Shown piece after piece: positions 16,243 through 24,869 of a DNA stretch of 64,000 nucleotides (the first letter of the stretch is position 1; each line of letters starts with the position of its first letter). The notes under the pieces are model-generated. The model was not told where the DNA came from. It made no database searches and saw nothing but the letters and a program-made list of their open reading frames with translations. The translations under genes and the position numbers were made by a program. Location of the stretch: contig NZ_VCNA01000004.1 of the NCBI RefSeq assembly GCF_006170445.1, forward strand, positions 248,001-312,000. The letters are read 5' to 3'. The DNA is from Brevibacillus dissolubilis (GTDB lineage: Bacteria > Bacillota > Bacilli > Brevibacillales > Brevibacillaceae).

Positions 16243-16986
16243 TTATGCCCCCTTCATCTGATGGTTTCGATAACATTCCCAGGCGAATCCACAGTGCTTG
16301 CAGGTAGCGGAGGGTTTCGCCGGGAAGAGAATGTGTGACTTTTCGATCTGTTTATCCAGTAAGCAGAATTTCTTTTCTATGGTCAGTGCGGTGTTGTATG
16401 CCCATATGCGTGCTGGTTCTACCGAAGCCTTGGTGTAGGTCTTGGAGGCAGCATACTTGTAGCGGAGAAAGTACAGTGTGGCTTGGATTGCGATCAGCGG
16501 CTTCATCTGTAACAGAGCCCATGCGTACAATGGCATTTGCATCGTGTTGATTGCGGTAGACGGATCGCGGTTTGTTTTCCAATCAATCAACCAGCCGTCT
16601 CCAACAAGGTCGATGTACCCCTGTAACTGCGGGCTGTCTGGTTTATCACTTAGCAGCAGGCAGAAATAAACTTCCGTCTCGCCCATGCCTGGCTGAGCAG
16701 AAGCGTTGAGCACCAGCCACTCTATCTCCATACGGTTTAGCGGGTAAAAATCTGCTTCGATCAATCCAGCGTGGATCGCTTCTTCTAATGTGCTGTCTGT
16801 TTCAATCATCGTTTGAATTGCCTTATGCACAGCTTTGCCCAGGGCAAGTGGTTGCGTGATCGGCTCCTTTTTACGCAGGTAGTACCTCAGATAGTAGCGG
16901 TACGGGCAAGACGCATAGATGCTCAGGCTGGTGTAGGAGTGGATCATGCGTTCATCGGCAATGGTGGCGTGATGGTGGAGCGACAT
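16243..16986 (-). CDS. PD-(D/E)XK nuclease, RecB/Cas4-like with Fe-S cysteines
   Basis: A 247-residue exonuclease-type protein. An N-terminal cysteine in SIYASCPYRYYLRY and a C-terminal cluster CKHCGFAWEC give the four-cysteine arrangement of Fe-S-containing RecB-family nucleases (AddB, Cas4). The active site appears as H in GKAVHKAI, D in GYIDLVGDG and D-x-K in LIDWKTN, followed by QMPLYAWAL (QxxxY). It would resect DNA ends for recombination together with the annealing protein at 17.7 kb. Its start overlaps the end of the zinc-finger gene by 43 bases. Confidence 0.75.
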   Translation of the reverse strand: MSLHHHATIADERMIHSYTSLSIYASCPYRYYLRYYLRKKEPITQPLALGKAVHKAIQTMIETDSTLEEAIHAGLIEADFYPLNRMEIEWLVLNASAQPGMGETEVYFCLLLSDKPDSPQLQGYIDLVGDGWLIDWKTNRDPSTAINTMQMPLYAWALLQMKPLIAIQATLYFLRYKYAASKTYTKASVEPARIWAYNTALTIEKKFCLLDKQIEKSHILFPAKPSATCKHCGFAWECYRNHQMKGA

Positions 16987-17606
16987 AGTTCAAGAGCGAA
17001 GTGCTGCGCTTCTTTTGCCCAAGCTGGCCATGTCGGGGAAGCGTAGATGCGTAGCACATTTCTCAAGAGTTCCACACCGACCTTGCGTTCTTGTTCCCTA
17101 ATGTGTGCCACCGCCTTTTGTAGCTTCCCGCTGTACACCCCCACCAGGTATGTGCGAAAGGCTTGATATCGCTGTGACTCAATGTACTCCTGCCATTCCT
17201 GCCAAATCCATTGACATGTACGTTGATAGTAGCCACGGTCTCTTTGTTTCAAGAGGAAAAGCGGAGTCTTAGAGACAAAACCAATCTGAGCCAGTTGTCT
17301 TGCTGTCAACTTTTCAGCGGGATGATAGAGACGACGTTCGGTTATGCTTCGAGTTTTGTATTTATCTATCACTTGTGACTCTGGTACTCCTGTAAGTAAC
17401 GCTTCCAGACGACAAACACCGCCCGATTCATGGCAAAACCAGCATTTAAAGACCTGCTTCTGCGGGTTGATGGAGAGAAAATACTTATCCTTTCTCCCTT
17501 CGTCGCTTCGGCAAAATGGGCATTTGCATCGGACTTCTTTTCCAGTTTGACGTGGGGCGAACACAAGCTGATTCTTCTCAGCGAGTTGGATAATATCAGG
17601 AAGCAT
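16944..17606 (-). CDS. CHC2-type zinc-finger protein (primase-like N-terminus)
   Basis: 220 residues. Residues about 25-60 hold a CHC2-like zinc ribbon (RCKCPFCRSDEGRKDKYFLS ... FKCWFCHESGG), the DNA-binding module of DnaG-type primases. However, no TOPRIM catalytic domain follows; the C-terminal 130 residues are basic and helical (RTCQWIWQEWQEYIESQRYQ). It is therefore probably not an active primase. It could be a DNA-recognition accessory factor for replication or recombination. The long overlap with the downstream nuclease suggests coupling. Confidence 0.65.
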   Translation of the reverse strand: MLPDIIQLAEKNQLVFAPRQTGKEVRCKCPFCRSDEGRKDKYFLSINPQKQVFKCWFCHESGGVCRLEALLTGVPESQVIDKYKTRSITERRLYHPAEKLTARQLAQIGFVSKTPLFLLKQRDRGYYQRTCQWIWQEWQEYIESQRYQAFRTYLVGVYSGKLQKAVAHIREQERKVGVELLRNVLRIYASPTWPAWAKEAQHFALELCRSTITPPLPMNA

Positions 17607-17633
17607 AGAACACCCTCCCTTATTTGTTTAATG

Positions 17634-17669
17634 AAAACCGCCTGCCCCATGCAGGAGCAGACGGCTGTT
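17634..17669 (-). terminator. weak hairpin/terminator between operon genes
   Basis: Minus strand GCCGTCTGC...GCAGGCGGT stem (two mismatches in nine pairs) followed by TTTTC. It lies between the annealing-protein gene and the zinc-finger gene and may reduce read-through. Confidence 0.4.
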
Positions 17670-17698
17670 TGAATGTGTTAGATTAGGCTTAGACGAGA

Positions 17699-18910
17699 TC
17701 AGGATACGGATGTCAGGAAGGTAAAGAAGTTCTCCTCTTCCGTCTCCATCTGGAATGGAACACCCTTTTTGATTTTTCTTGCCTCTCTCATTTGAATGTC
17801 ACCCACTGCTAAAACCACGGAAGTTTGCTGAGTACTTCGGTTTAGCACAGTGATCTTGGCCCAAGGTTCACCGTTCGGGCGTTCTCCTTCCTCATAGGAT
17901 TGAAGGAGATATGGTTTTTCCGTTTCAGCTTTATGATCACTGGATACGTCTTCTTTTTCCGGTGACACTTTTACGCTGCGTACCGCGCTGATCGAGCCGC
18001 AGAGTGCTTTGTATTCGTTATAATCCCGAACCAAAAACTGAAAGGCTTTCCCTTCCATACGGTCCAGGTATTCAATAACAGGATGCGTGTCGGGAAACAA
18101 TACTCTTTCGCCTGAATCGAGCATCATAACGAAGCAGGCTTGGTTGTTGACCATAAACGGCGCTCCTTCTACGTGAATGACAGTTCCTTCAATCCAATGT
18201 TCGCTATAGGATTGGGATGGTTGCTCTACAGTTGTCGTTAGTGATTGGGGGTTGGATGGGTGTGAATGGTTTTGGATACAATTGAGGGAAGTTTGAAGCG
18301 GAGCTTGGTCGGTTTGATGTACCGACTTGTCCGATTTCGGTGGGGTTTTATACGTGGCTTCCTGCGGAGTTTGTGGAACGAGATGAAGCGGGACGACGTT
18401 ATCTGGGCGGGATACGGTTGCTTCTCCCATGACTTTTCGTCTGTCGTCTATGTCTTCAATCTCGGTTTCATCCAGCAATCCAAGTCCGGCGATGGATAGT
18501 GTGACACGGCGCTTGGCTTTGGTTTCGGCTTTCATGAGGGCGTTGGCGAGATCTTTTCCTTTGAGTGTGCTGATCGCCACGGCTCCAACGGCTTCGTCGG
18601 TTCGTCCGTCTTTGCTGATGGCCCGGGCCGTAACGGCGTAGATGTCGCCCAAGCGCTCCCGTCCAATGATCGTGATGCTGATTCCATGCAGACGGCGCAA
18701 CTGGTCGGTCGCATCCCGTTTCGCATAGAGTACCAACTTACCATCAAGGCGGATGTAGTCAAAAGGTTTGGTCAGCGGATTAAGGCCGATGCCGTCACAT
18801 ACGGCTTTGTAGTAGCGGATTCGCTCTTCGGCTGAGAGTCCTGACAGATCACCTGTGACGATTACTTTTTCCATGAGAACAGCTTGATCTCGGGTCATAA
18901 GGGTGTTCAT
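17699..18910 (-). CDS. RecT/Red-beta-like single-strand annealing protein (probable)
   Basis: A 403-residue protein. Residues 1-170 contain the conserved block YYKAVCDGIGLNPLTKPFDY, then KLVLYAKRDATDQLR and ANALMKAETKAKRRVTLSIA. This block is shared by a widespread phage/plasmid family that I associate with RecT-like annealing proteins. After a Pro/Gln/Ser-rich linker (about 180-240), a C-terminal beta domain (GTVIHVEGAPFMVNNQACFV) may bind other proteins or DNA. The position upstream of a RecB-like nuclease supports a two-component exonuclease/annealing pair. The annealing role is inferred. Confidence 0.6.
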   Translation of the reverse strand: MNTLMTRDQAVLMEKVIVTGDLSGLSAEERIRYYKAVCDGIGLNPLTKPFDYIRLDGKLVLYAKRDATDQLRRLHGISITIIGRERLGDIYAVTARAISKDGRTDEAVGAVAISTLKGKDLANALMKAETKAKRRVTLSIAGLGLLDETEIEDIDDRRKVMGEATVSRPDNVVPLHLVPQTPQEATYKTPPKSDKSVHQTDQAPLQTSLNCIQNHSHPSNPQSLTTTVEQPSQSYSEHWIEGTVIHVEGAPFMVNNQACFVMMLDSGERVLFPDTHPVIEYLDRMEGKAFQFLVRDYNEYKALCGSISAVRSVKVSPEKEDVSSDHKAETEKPYLLQSYEEGERPNGEPWAKITVLNRSTQQTSVVLAVGDIQMREARKIKKGVPFQMETEEENFFTFLTSVS

Positions 18911-18961
18911 AAGGATCGCTCCTCTCTGCTTATGTTTTAAAGGGATTTTTTTACGGGTGGT

Positions 18962-19345
18962 TTAGTCTTCATTTGGCATCATGATCGTAATCACTGGTTC
19001 CAAGTTATCTCCCGGATGGCATTGGGCTTTTAAGATAACCTTACCTTCTACCCCGTTGCGATGTACGAGGAGAGAATAATAGATCGTAGATGACGTGCAA
19101 CCTGCCTCCCGATTGATTCCCATTGCAATGGCAACATGAAGCATCCAGAGAACATCCCACAGTCGTCCATCTTCGGACTGACCATTCTCTCGGTCGCTGT
19201 GGCTTGGAACGATGATATCGTGCCAAACCGTGCTGGTAACGGCTGTTGGAACTGAGATACCTGCCTCTTTTGCCATTTCGGTTACGTCAACCAGAACTCC
19301 GTCTTCAATTGCTTGTTTACGCGTGTATTGGAAAATGATATCCAT
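18962..19345 (-). CDS. DUF6573-like protein
   Basis: 127 residues. It starts IIFQYTRKQAIEDGVLVDVT, has a central RLWDVLWMLHVAI segment and ends EPVITIMMPNED. These match the pattern I recall for the DUF6573 family of small proteins on plasmids and conjugative elements. Function unknown. The gene lies between the SNF2-type helicase and the annealing protein in the same orientation. Confidence 0.65.
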   Translation of the reverse strand: MDIIFQYTRKQAIEDGVLVDVTEMAKEAGISVPTAVTSTVWHDIIVPSHSDRENGQSEDGRLWDVLWMLHVAIAMGINREAGCTSSTIYYSLLVHRNGVEGKVILKAQCHPGDNLEPVITIMMPNED

Positions 19346-19430
19346 TGTGGATTCCGCCTTTCTTTTTGTTGTTTTTAAGAGAAATGAGAAAGAGAGCTTC
19401 CTTGTAATTCTGGAAACTCTCTTGTGATTT

Positions 19431-22400
19431 CTAAAGGCCGAAATTGAAGGAAAGCTGACCTTCGGCTAATTGTCGTTGTTTTCTGCGCTTCGATTGCCCC
19501 TCTGCCTTCCACACGTCGATGGTGTATGTTTTTGGTTTCTCGGAAGTTGAGCTACCGGAAGCTGTGTGGACGGCTCCACGATGAGGATGGTCTCGTTCCA
19601 TTTCCTTTCCTGTACGGGTAGGCTGCGGCAAGTATACGACTTTGCCAGTTTCCACATTTCCAAGAGTGCCAACACCAACAGCTTTGACGGCATTGTGAGA
19701 TACTGCGGTTCGTTCCAAAGACGTTTCTCCAGACGGCTTGACGGTTGCGAGCCCGATTACCTGCTCCGAAGCTGTTTCCGCGAATGTTTCCGTTACAGCC
19801 GATCTCGTCTCCTCCGTCTCTACCATCGGCGGCAAGCCACATAGTCTCCGTGTTTCATTGGCAAGAGCTTTGATCCTGGTATGAAGCACCTGCTTAAAGT
19901 CAGCCTCTTCCACCGTCTCCACATCTTCCAACTCTTTTTCGGCCAACTTCGTCCAAGCGTCAGCCACTTCAGAGTCAGCAAAACATTCGGCCAGATCGGA
20001 CGCGAGAGCGGATTGAGAATCGCGGGCGTACTTGGCAAGTTCGCTGCGATCCAGCCTTCCCTCAACCAGTAAGGCATGGCCACGGGCGGACATGATGGTG
20101 AGGAACTGAGCCATCTGTTGGCTGCCGTTATAGACCAGATAATAGACCCGGCATTCCCGTTCCTGGCCAATGCGCCATGCGCGGCGGGCAGCTTGACGAA
20201 CAGTGGATACTTCATACGACAGCTGATTGTAGATGGTCGTCGGCCATGGTAATAAGTCCAATCCGACCTCTACCAGTTTCATGTTGCATACGATCACCTT
20301 TACACCCTGTTCTGCCATCGTTTCAAGACGCTGTTGCCGTTTTTCTGGAGACGGCTCATCCAAGATCGTCGCTTCTATGCCATGTGCCTGTAGTACATCA
20401 CGGGTTCGCTCATTCATCCCATAGCAATCAGTGTAGGAATTGTAAATGACAACCCCTCTGCCTTCTGCCAATTCCTTTTTAACGATCTGAACAAGCTGCC
20501 GTTCCTTTGCGTGAAACCGTTCAGCAGGAAAAGCTGGAGCTGAGATCACGACACCATCCTTTTCTGGCGCATTCGGTGCTCCAAACACTACCTTCGCACC
20601 TAAATCGGGACGATCCGCATAATTGGTCGTGGCTGGAATAAAGCGTGACCATGCTCCTTGACTGCCAAGCACGGAACGTCTTTTACACTCTTGTTTTAAT
20701 TCTTCATGAAAACCGGCGTATTTCAGGCCGTGTTCGGGGTCAAAGTCGATAAATACAGGGATTTCTTTTAAGGAGACAAGGGGAAGCCCTAAGTCGGGCA
20801 ATTCGAGGAAACCTGCCTTGTGGAGTAAAAATTGGGCGGTTAATTGCGGGGCGATTCCTGCCTGTTCACGAGGTTGTTGGGGAACACGTCTTTGGCGGGT
20901 AACCCACCCTACGTCGTTTACCTCTTCTCGGAAGGTGATCACTTGTTTGAGCTTTCCGAAGCGTTCGGCCCAGGACACCATACCGGATGTGTGGTTAAAT
21001 CCTTGTTCCAGCAATGCTTTGGGGTCGGTACGCCAGAGGATTTCTTTGACGCTGGTGGACTTGCCATTGACCAGTGTTCCAGTCAGCAGGAGGTTTTTCT
21101 TAGCGGAGCGGACAATCTGGTGAAACGCATCTCCCCGGCCAGAGCCTTCTGCTTTGCATTGATGTACCTCATCTACGATGGCAAGGTCGAAAAACTTTTT
21201 CATCTTTTTAAAAATCCGTGCGATGTTGGCACGCGGTCTGTTACGGGTCTCATTGCGGGAACGGAGCGCTGGACGCCAGAGTTGACTGTAGCACTGATCA
21301 TTTTCTGCAATAGTTGGTATAACCTGCTTGTTATTCGTGCAGACCATAATCCGGTTGCTTCGTTTCCACTTCACTGCAAACCCTTTGGGTAGTCCGTTTG
21401 GCAAAAGCTGATGGTCACGGCACGCCTGCCAGATCTCTTCCATACTTGGCGGCATTCCTTCCGCACAGTCCGACCATTCCAAGGGAACATGTTCCTCGGC
21501 GTCTTTATCATAACGCATCAGTACTCGTCCACAATCTGGGCAATGCCAAGCGTATGTGGTAGTGCCAGCGATCCGCTTCCAGTTGCCCCCGAAGTACGGT
21601 TCGGATTCCAGCTTGGCCCGATCAATTCCAACGAGCCAAAAAGAAAGGCTCTCTGGTTTATAACCTGCCCGTACCCTACGTAGCAGAGCCAATGCGTCTT
21701 CCGTTGTACGAATAATCTCCACTTCTGCGTCCACCGTTCCGCGGATTTCCTTGTTCCGCCACTTCTGCAATGTAATGCTTGGCGCAGACAACAAGACAGC
21801 GGTTCCCCGCTTCGCTCCGTTCCGTTGGCGCTGGTCATGGATCACCTTGCTGACACCGATGGCAATCATACTTTTACCTGTTCCCATATCCCCTGAGCAG
21901 ATCACGCTGGATTCATAGGTCAGCGTATTGACCAATCCTTGAATCATGTGCGCCTGCGCGGGAAAAGGAACACGCTTCATCGTTGCAATAGACGGATCAA
22001 GCGGCTGGTCTGGACTATGGCGTGGTTGCTTTTCGTTGAGCTTCTGGGCCAGAATGGTTGCATTGGTGCGAAGGTACTCGTTCATGCTCATGCCTTGCAC
22101 ATACATACCCTCGACCTTGGATGCTGGTATGGGAAGTCCGCCTTTTCGGATTGCTGTTTCCACGATATCTAGCATCTCGTTCTCGTTGACTGTCAACTTG
22201 ACAACCTCAAGGTGCTCCCACATAGAAAAGCTTGGGTTACGTATCACCTGGAGCCTTTTCATACAACCACGTAAAAGATCGGCATAACGCCAGCTCCATT
22301 CAGACGGAAGCCCGAAACGATGGGCCACGTGCTTACCAATTGCTCTACGCATATCCCCGTCGATAGCAAAGATGTAGGCGTCTTTGTCATTCTTAACTTC

Positions 22401-22700
22401 CAAAAGTCCGTTTATGGTAGCTCGGGTGTTGACTATCATTCCATGCGTCACATCGCCTAACCCAATCGGCTTTTCTAAGCGGCGATATTTATCAAGCAAC
22501 GAACGCTGGTATCGTCCATGGCCTTCTACATGCAGTTCACGACCTTCAAGAAAAGCTGCGCTGATCGCCTTCACGCTTGTATCCAAGCCGACATAAGACG
22601 CTCCAACTAGTTGCTTCCTATTGTGGTCGTCCGTCTCTACCACAGCAAAATGCAATGTCGCTTCAAAGTACCTGTCACTAGCGGCCAAATAAATCTTCAT
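19431..22700 (-). CDS. large SNF2-type DEAD/DEAH helicase
   Basis: About 1090 residues. Residues 1-250 are an uncharacterised N-terminal domain. The ATPase core follows: Walker A GDMGTGKS, a C-P-D-C zinc-like motif (WHCPDCGRVL) inserted before Walker B IVDEVHQC, motif III LLTGTLVNG, and motif VI QAARRAWRIGQER, the bacterial version of the SNF2 Q-x-x-GRAHRIGQ box. Such ATPases translocate on double-stranded DNA; phage and plasmid versions remodel replication or transcription complexes. The C-terminal 200 residues are low-complexity and basic. Start: ATG 22700 (MKIYLAASDRYFEA) is preferred over 22775, because the segment between is a folded leader. The Shine-Dalgarno sequence is weak (CGGGG). 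Confidence 0.8.
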   Translation of the reverse strand: MKIYLAASDRYFEATLHFAVVETDDHNRKQLVGASYVGLDTSVKAISAAFLEGRELHVEGHGRYQRSLLDKYRRLEKPIGLGDVTHGMIVNTRATINGLLEVKNDKDAYIFAIDGDMRRAIGKHVAHRFGLPSEWSWRYADLLRGCMKRLQVIRNPSFSMWEHLEVVKLTVNENEMLDIVETAIRKGGLPIPASKVEGMYVQGMSMNEYLRTNATILAQKLNEKQPRHSPDQPLDPSIATMKRVPFPAQAHMIQGLVNTLTYESSVICSGDMGTGKSMIAIGVSKVIHDQRQRNGAKRGTAVLLSAPSITLQKWRNKEIRGTVDAEVEIIRTTEDALALLRRVRAGYKPESLSFWLVGIDRAKLESEPYFGGNWKRIAGTTTYAWHCPDCGRVLMRYDKDAEEHVPLEWSDCAEGMPPSMEEIWQACRDHQLLPNGLPKGFAVKWKRSNRIMVCTNNKQVIPTIAENDQCYSQLWRPALRSRNETRNRPRANIARIFKKMKKFFDLAIVDEVHQCKAEGSGRGDAFHQIVRSAKKNLLLTGTLVNGKSTSVKEILWRTDPKALLEQGFNHTSGMVSWAERFGKLKQVITFREEVNDVGWVTRQRRVPQQPREQAGIAPQLTAQFLLHKAGFLELPDLGLPLVSLKEIPVFIDFDPEHGLKYAGFHEELKQECKRRSVLGSQGAWSRFIPATTNYADRPDLGAKVVFGAPNAPEKDGVVISAPAFPAERFHAKERQLVQIVKKELAEGRGVVIYNSYTDCYGMNERTRDVLQAHGIEATILDEPSPEKRQQRLETMAEQGVKVIVCNMKLVEVGLDLLPWPTTIYNQLSYEVSTVRQAARRAWRIGQERECRVYYLVYNGSQQMAQFLTIMSARGHALLVEGRLDRSELAKYARDSQSALASDLAECFADSEVADAWTKLAEKELEDVETVEEADFKQVLHTRIKALANETRRLCGLPPMVETEETRSAVTETFAETASEQVIGLATVKPSGETSLERTAVSHNAVKAVGVGTLGNVETGKVVYLPQPTRTGKEMERDHPHRGAVHTASGSSTSEKPKTYTIDVWKAEGQSKRRKQRQLAEGQLSFNFGL

Positions 22701-22708
22701 AGTAATGG

Positions 22709-22758
22709 CCCCGAAGGACATCAACGGGGTACTCACCCCGAAGAATATACCTTCGGGG
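22709..22758 (-). promoter_or_regulatory. leader with two mutually exclusive hairpins
   Basis: In the RNA, CCCCGAAGG (22758-22750, rc CCTTCGGGG on plus) would be one strand of alternative helices. Read on the plus strand, CCCCGAAG 22736-22743 pairs perfectly with CTTCGGGG 22751-22758 (loop AATATAC). CCCCGAAGG 22709-22717 pairs equally with CCTTCGGGG 22750-22758. The second pairing ends eight bases before the helicase ATG and covers its only G-rich ribosome-site candidate. Switching between the two could gate translation. Inference from pairing only. Confidence 0.4.
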
Positions 22759-22794
22759 CGCTCCCCCTTTCTCATGCAGTTTATGTGGTCTCAA

Positions 22795-23826
22795 TCAAGA
22801 GAGATCAAACACACCACCTGGCGTAAACACACGCACCATCGACTTGTAGTGTTTCGTAACGATCTCTCCGGTTTGCTTGCCTTGCTCATCAAATTGACTG
22901 GATGTTTCTATAATCTGTTTGGTGATTCCCACCAACAAATGCGTTCCCAAATTCCCACCGACTACTCCAGCTGCAATCGCTGTTGCAAAATGTGTAGGTT
23001 TTAGTGGCAACATGGGGTTTTTTAGTTCCAGCTTGCGGGATTGATCCGGTTCGAACATCCCTTCCGCCTGAGTAAACAATGGTGACTCCAGCAAGTCCCT
23101 TGCTACCTCTTCCACGTGGAGCCTGCCTGCCCGAAAGATCTGTACAGGTTCAGTACAAACCGGAACATGAAACCTGACATCATCCGGTTCATCCAATGGC
23201 GGCAAGAGTTCAGGTCCACCCGCTGCAAGTTCTTTTAAATACTTGGCAGTCGCCTTTTGTTCCTCCCCCTTCATTTTTCCGAAGGTACCAAAGACAACAA
23301 CCTGCTTGAACTGAGGGTAGTGGTCATCCGTAAAACGATAGACTTCGATGTTGGAAAAACGGCTTGCGAGCAACGCAGCGCTATCTGCCAACACGTACTG
23401 TGGAATGCAGAAAGCAAGCAATCCGTCTCTGATCAGCACGTTCGTGGATGCATTGGTTAACCGCCGCAGAAAAATACTCTCGGTTCGTTCTCCAAATCCG
23501 TCTGTGTAGGGTGGATTGAGCCACAGGAGCGAGAACTTCGCTTCCGTCCGCATATTCTCATAGCCGTCATGGATGACATGATCCAGCAGCATCCGAGCCG
23601 CATTCGCCCGTTCGCTTTCCAGTTCCACCCCATAGCTAAAACAGCTTGTCTGCTGGCTGTTCAGTTCATCCGCGATATGCTTGAGTGCGATTCCTTTCCC
23701 GCAGCACGGATCGAGGATCGAAACAAATCCTTCTCCTTCGACCCGCAATCTCTTTGCGATGAGTCGAATCTCCTTTTCCGGGGTGGCATAATAGCTGCCC
23801 TTGCTTTCCGAAGATATACGAGCCAT
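22795..23826 (-). CDS. SAM-dependent DNA methyltransferase (NPPY type, DUF6094-like)
   Basis: 343 residues. The SAM-binding motif is ILDPCCGKGIALKHIA (about residues 37-52) and the catalytic motif is WLNPPYTDG (about 102-110), the N-P-P-Y signature of amino-methylating DNA or RNA enzymes. An acidic strand (YGVELESERA) follows the first motif as usual. There is no target-recognition domain of a restriction enzyme, and no endonuclease gene nearby, so an orphan methylase or anti-restriction role is more likely than a restriction system. The first ATG has only a weak ribosome site. Confidence 0.75.
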   Translation of the reverse strand: MARISSESKGSYYATPEKEIRLIAKRLRVEGEGFVSILDPCCGKGIALKHIADELNSQQTSCFSYGVELESERANAARMLLDHVIHDGYENMRTEAKFSLLWLNPPYTDGFGERTESIFLRRLTNASTNVLIRDGLLAFCIPQYVLADSAALLASRFSNIEVYRFTDDHYPQFKQVVVFGTFGKMKGEEQKATAKYLKELAAGGPELLPPLDEPDDVRFHVPVCTEPVQIFRAGRLHVEEVARDLLESPLFTQAEGMFEPDQSRKLELKNPMLPLKPTHFATAIAAGVVGGNLGTHLLVGITKQIIETSSQFDEQGKQTGEIVTKHYKSMVRVFTPGGVFDLS

Positions 23827-23959
23827 TTATACGCCTATCCGCTAAGAACCGTGGGAGAGAAACCCCTCCGCATGTTCGTGCGGAAGGCTTCCCTCCCTTT
23901 CCTATATGGATGTTGTCACATGAAACTATTCCTTGAGATGGTGCCAAACAGACTTAGTT

Positions 23960-24211
23960 TCACACCGCAATCTCGATCTGCATTTTACTAGCGTATTGCT
24001 TTCTCATAAAAAACGGGATTTTTGCTTGTGCCAGCTTACGGATCACTGCACCAGCTTTCTCCCGTTCGTCCTCAACGAAGCAACGTCCATGCCTGATCAG
24101 TTGGCGGAACGCCTGAGCTTGTTCGTCTTTGAGCTGTCCGGCCTTCAGTATGCTCCGTAACCTCGCCTTAATCTCCTTACTCTCCTGCAGAGACCAACTA
24201 TCACGCATCAT
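23960..24211 (-). CDS. small charged helical protein, 83 aa
   Basis: Highly charged and helical (LQESKEIKARLRSILKAGQL), no membrane segment. Its start overlaps the end of the RadC-like gene by 11 bases, which supports translation as part of the same operon. Family not recognised. Confidence 0.45.
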   Translation of the reverse strand: MMRDSWSLQESKEIKARLRSILKAGQLKDEQAQAFRQLIRHGRCFVEDEREKAGAVIRKLAQAKIPFFMRKQYASKMQIEIAV

Positions 24212-24869
24212 CCTTCTTCCCTTCCTCGTCCAGATAGCCAGCTTTTTTCATGCTGTAGAAAGAATCTTGGCAGATGATTACATGATCCAGTAATGGGATT
24301 CCCATGATCTCACCTGTCATGTACAGGAGTCGAGTGACTTCGATATCTTCTTTACTCGGTGACGGGTCCCCGCTCGGATGATTATGTACGCAAACAACGG
24401 AGTAAGCGCCGCGCTTCATTGCTTCTCCGAACACCTCTCGTACGTGAACCACTGTAGCATCCAAACATCCTACAAACAACGTCTTTTTGCCAATTAACCG
24501 GTTTTTGGTATTGAGGTATAGGCAGACAAAGTGTTCTTGCTGCAGATGTGCCATTTCTGGTTTCATGATCTCCATAACCCTACCTGGATTCATAAGGGAG
24601 GGAGCAGGCTTCATTGGCTGGGACAGCAGTCGGATCACAAGTGTAATAGCTGCTATCACCCGCTCCGAGGCAGACAGGTTGATGCCCGTCTCTTGAGCGA
24701 TTTCCTCTGGCCGCAAGTTAGCCAACTGTTGATATTCGAAACTGGCCAGCTTGCCGCACGTCTCCGGCGTGGCCTGCGCCCCCAAGAGGAGCGCGAACAG
24801 CCTTTGTGTGTCGAGTTCAGCTACTCCATGATAGCTCAACTCTCTTCTCACTTTCTGATAAAAATTCAT
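24201..24869 (-). CDS. RadC-like JAB-domain protein
   Basis: 222 residues from the ATG at 24869 (MNFYQKVRRELSYHGV), which has AAGGAGGTACAT just upstream; the longer frame to 24923 lacks this. Residues about 100-220 are the MPN+/JAB metalloprotein fold with the RadC signature: VHNHPSGDPSPSKEDIEVTR (H-x-H-P-S-G-D-P zinc motif) and LLDHVIIC. The N-terminal helices resemble the UPF0758 helix-hairpin-helix part. RadC-like proteins are frequent on mobile elements; their role in DNA processing is unsettled. It is the first gene of the DNA-processing operon. Confidence 0.85.
   Translation of the reverse strand: MNFYQKVRRELSYHGVAELDTQRLFALLLGAQATPETCGKLASFEYQQLANLRPEEIAQETGINLSASERVIAAITLVIRLLSQPMKPAPSLMNPGRVMEIMKPEMAHLQQEHFVCLYLNTKNRLIGKKTLFVGCLDATVVHVREVFGEAMKRGAYSVVCVHNHPSGDPSPSKEDIEVTRLLYMTGEIMGIPLLDHVIICQDSFYSMKKAGYLDEEGKKDDA

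Noticed and set aside
16944-17606. DnaG-type primase
   Set aside because: Only the CHC2 zinc finger is present; no TOPRIM acidic residues follow, so primase activity is not supported.
22795-23826. Restriction-modification system around the NPPY methyltransferase
   Set aside because: No endonuclease or specificity gene lies in the neighbourhood; the surrounding genes are recombination and replication functions.
23826-23935. Possible group II intron relic upstream of the methyltransferase (ACGGTTCTTAGCGG-like motif with a CCTTCCGCA/TGCGGAGG hairpin)
   Set aside because: Only one short motif resembles intron sequence. No domain V/VI or reverse transcriptase is nearby, so an ordinary structured leader is as likely.
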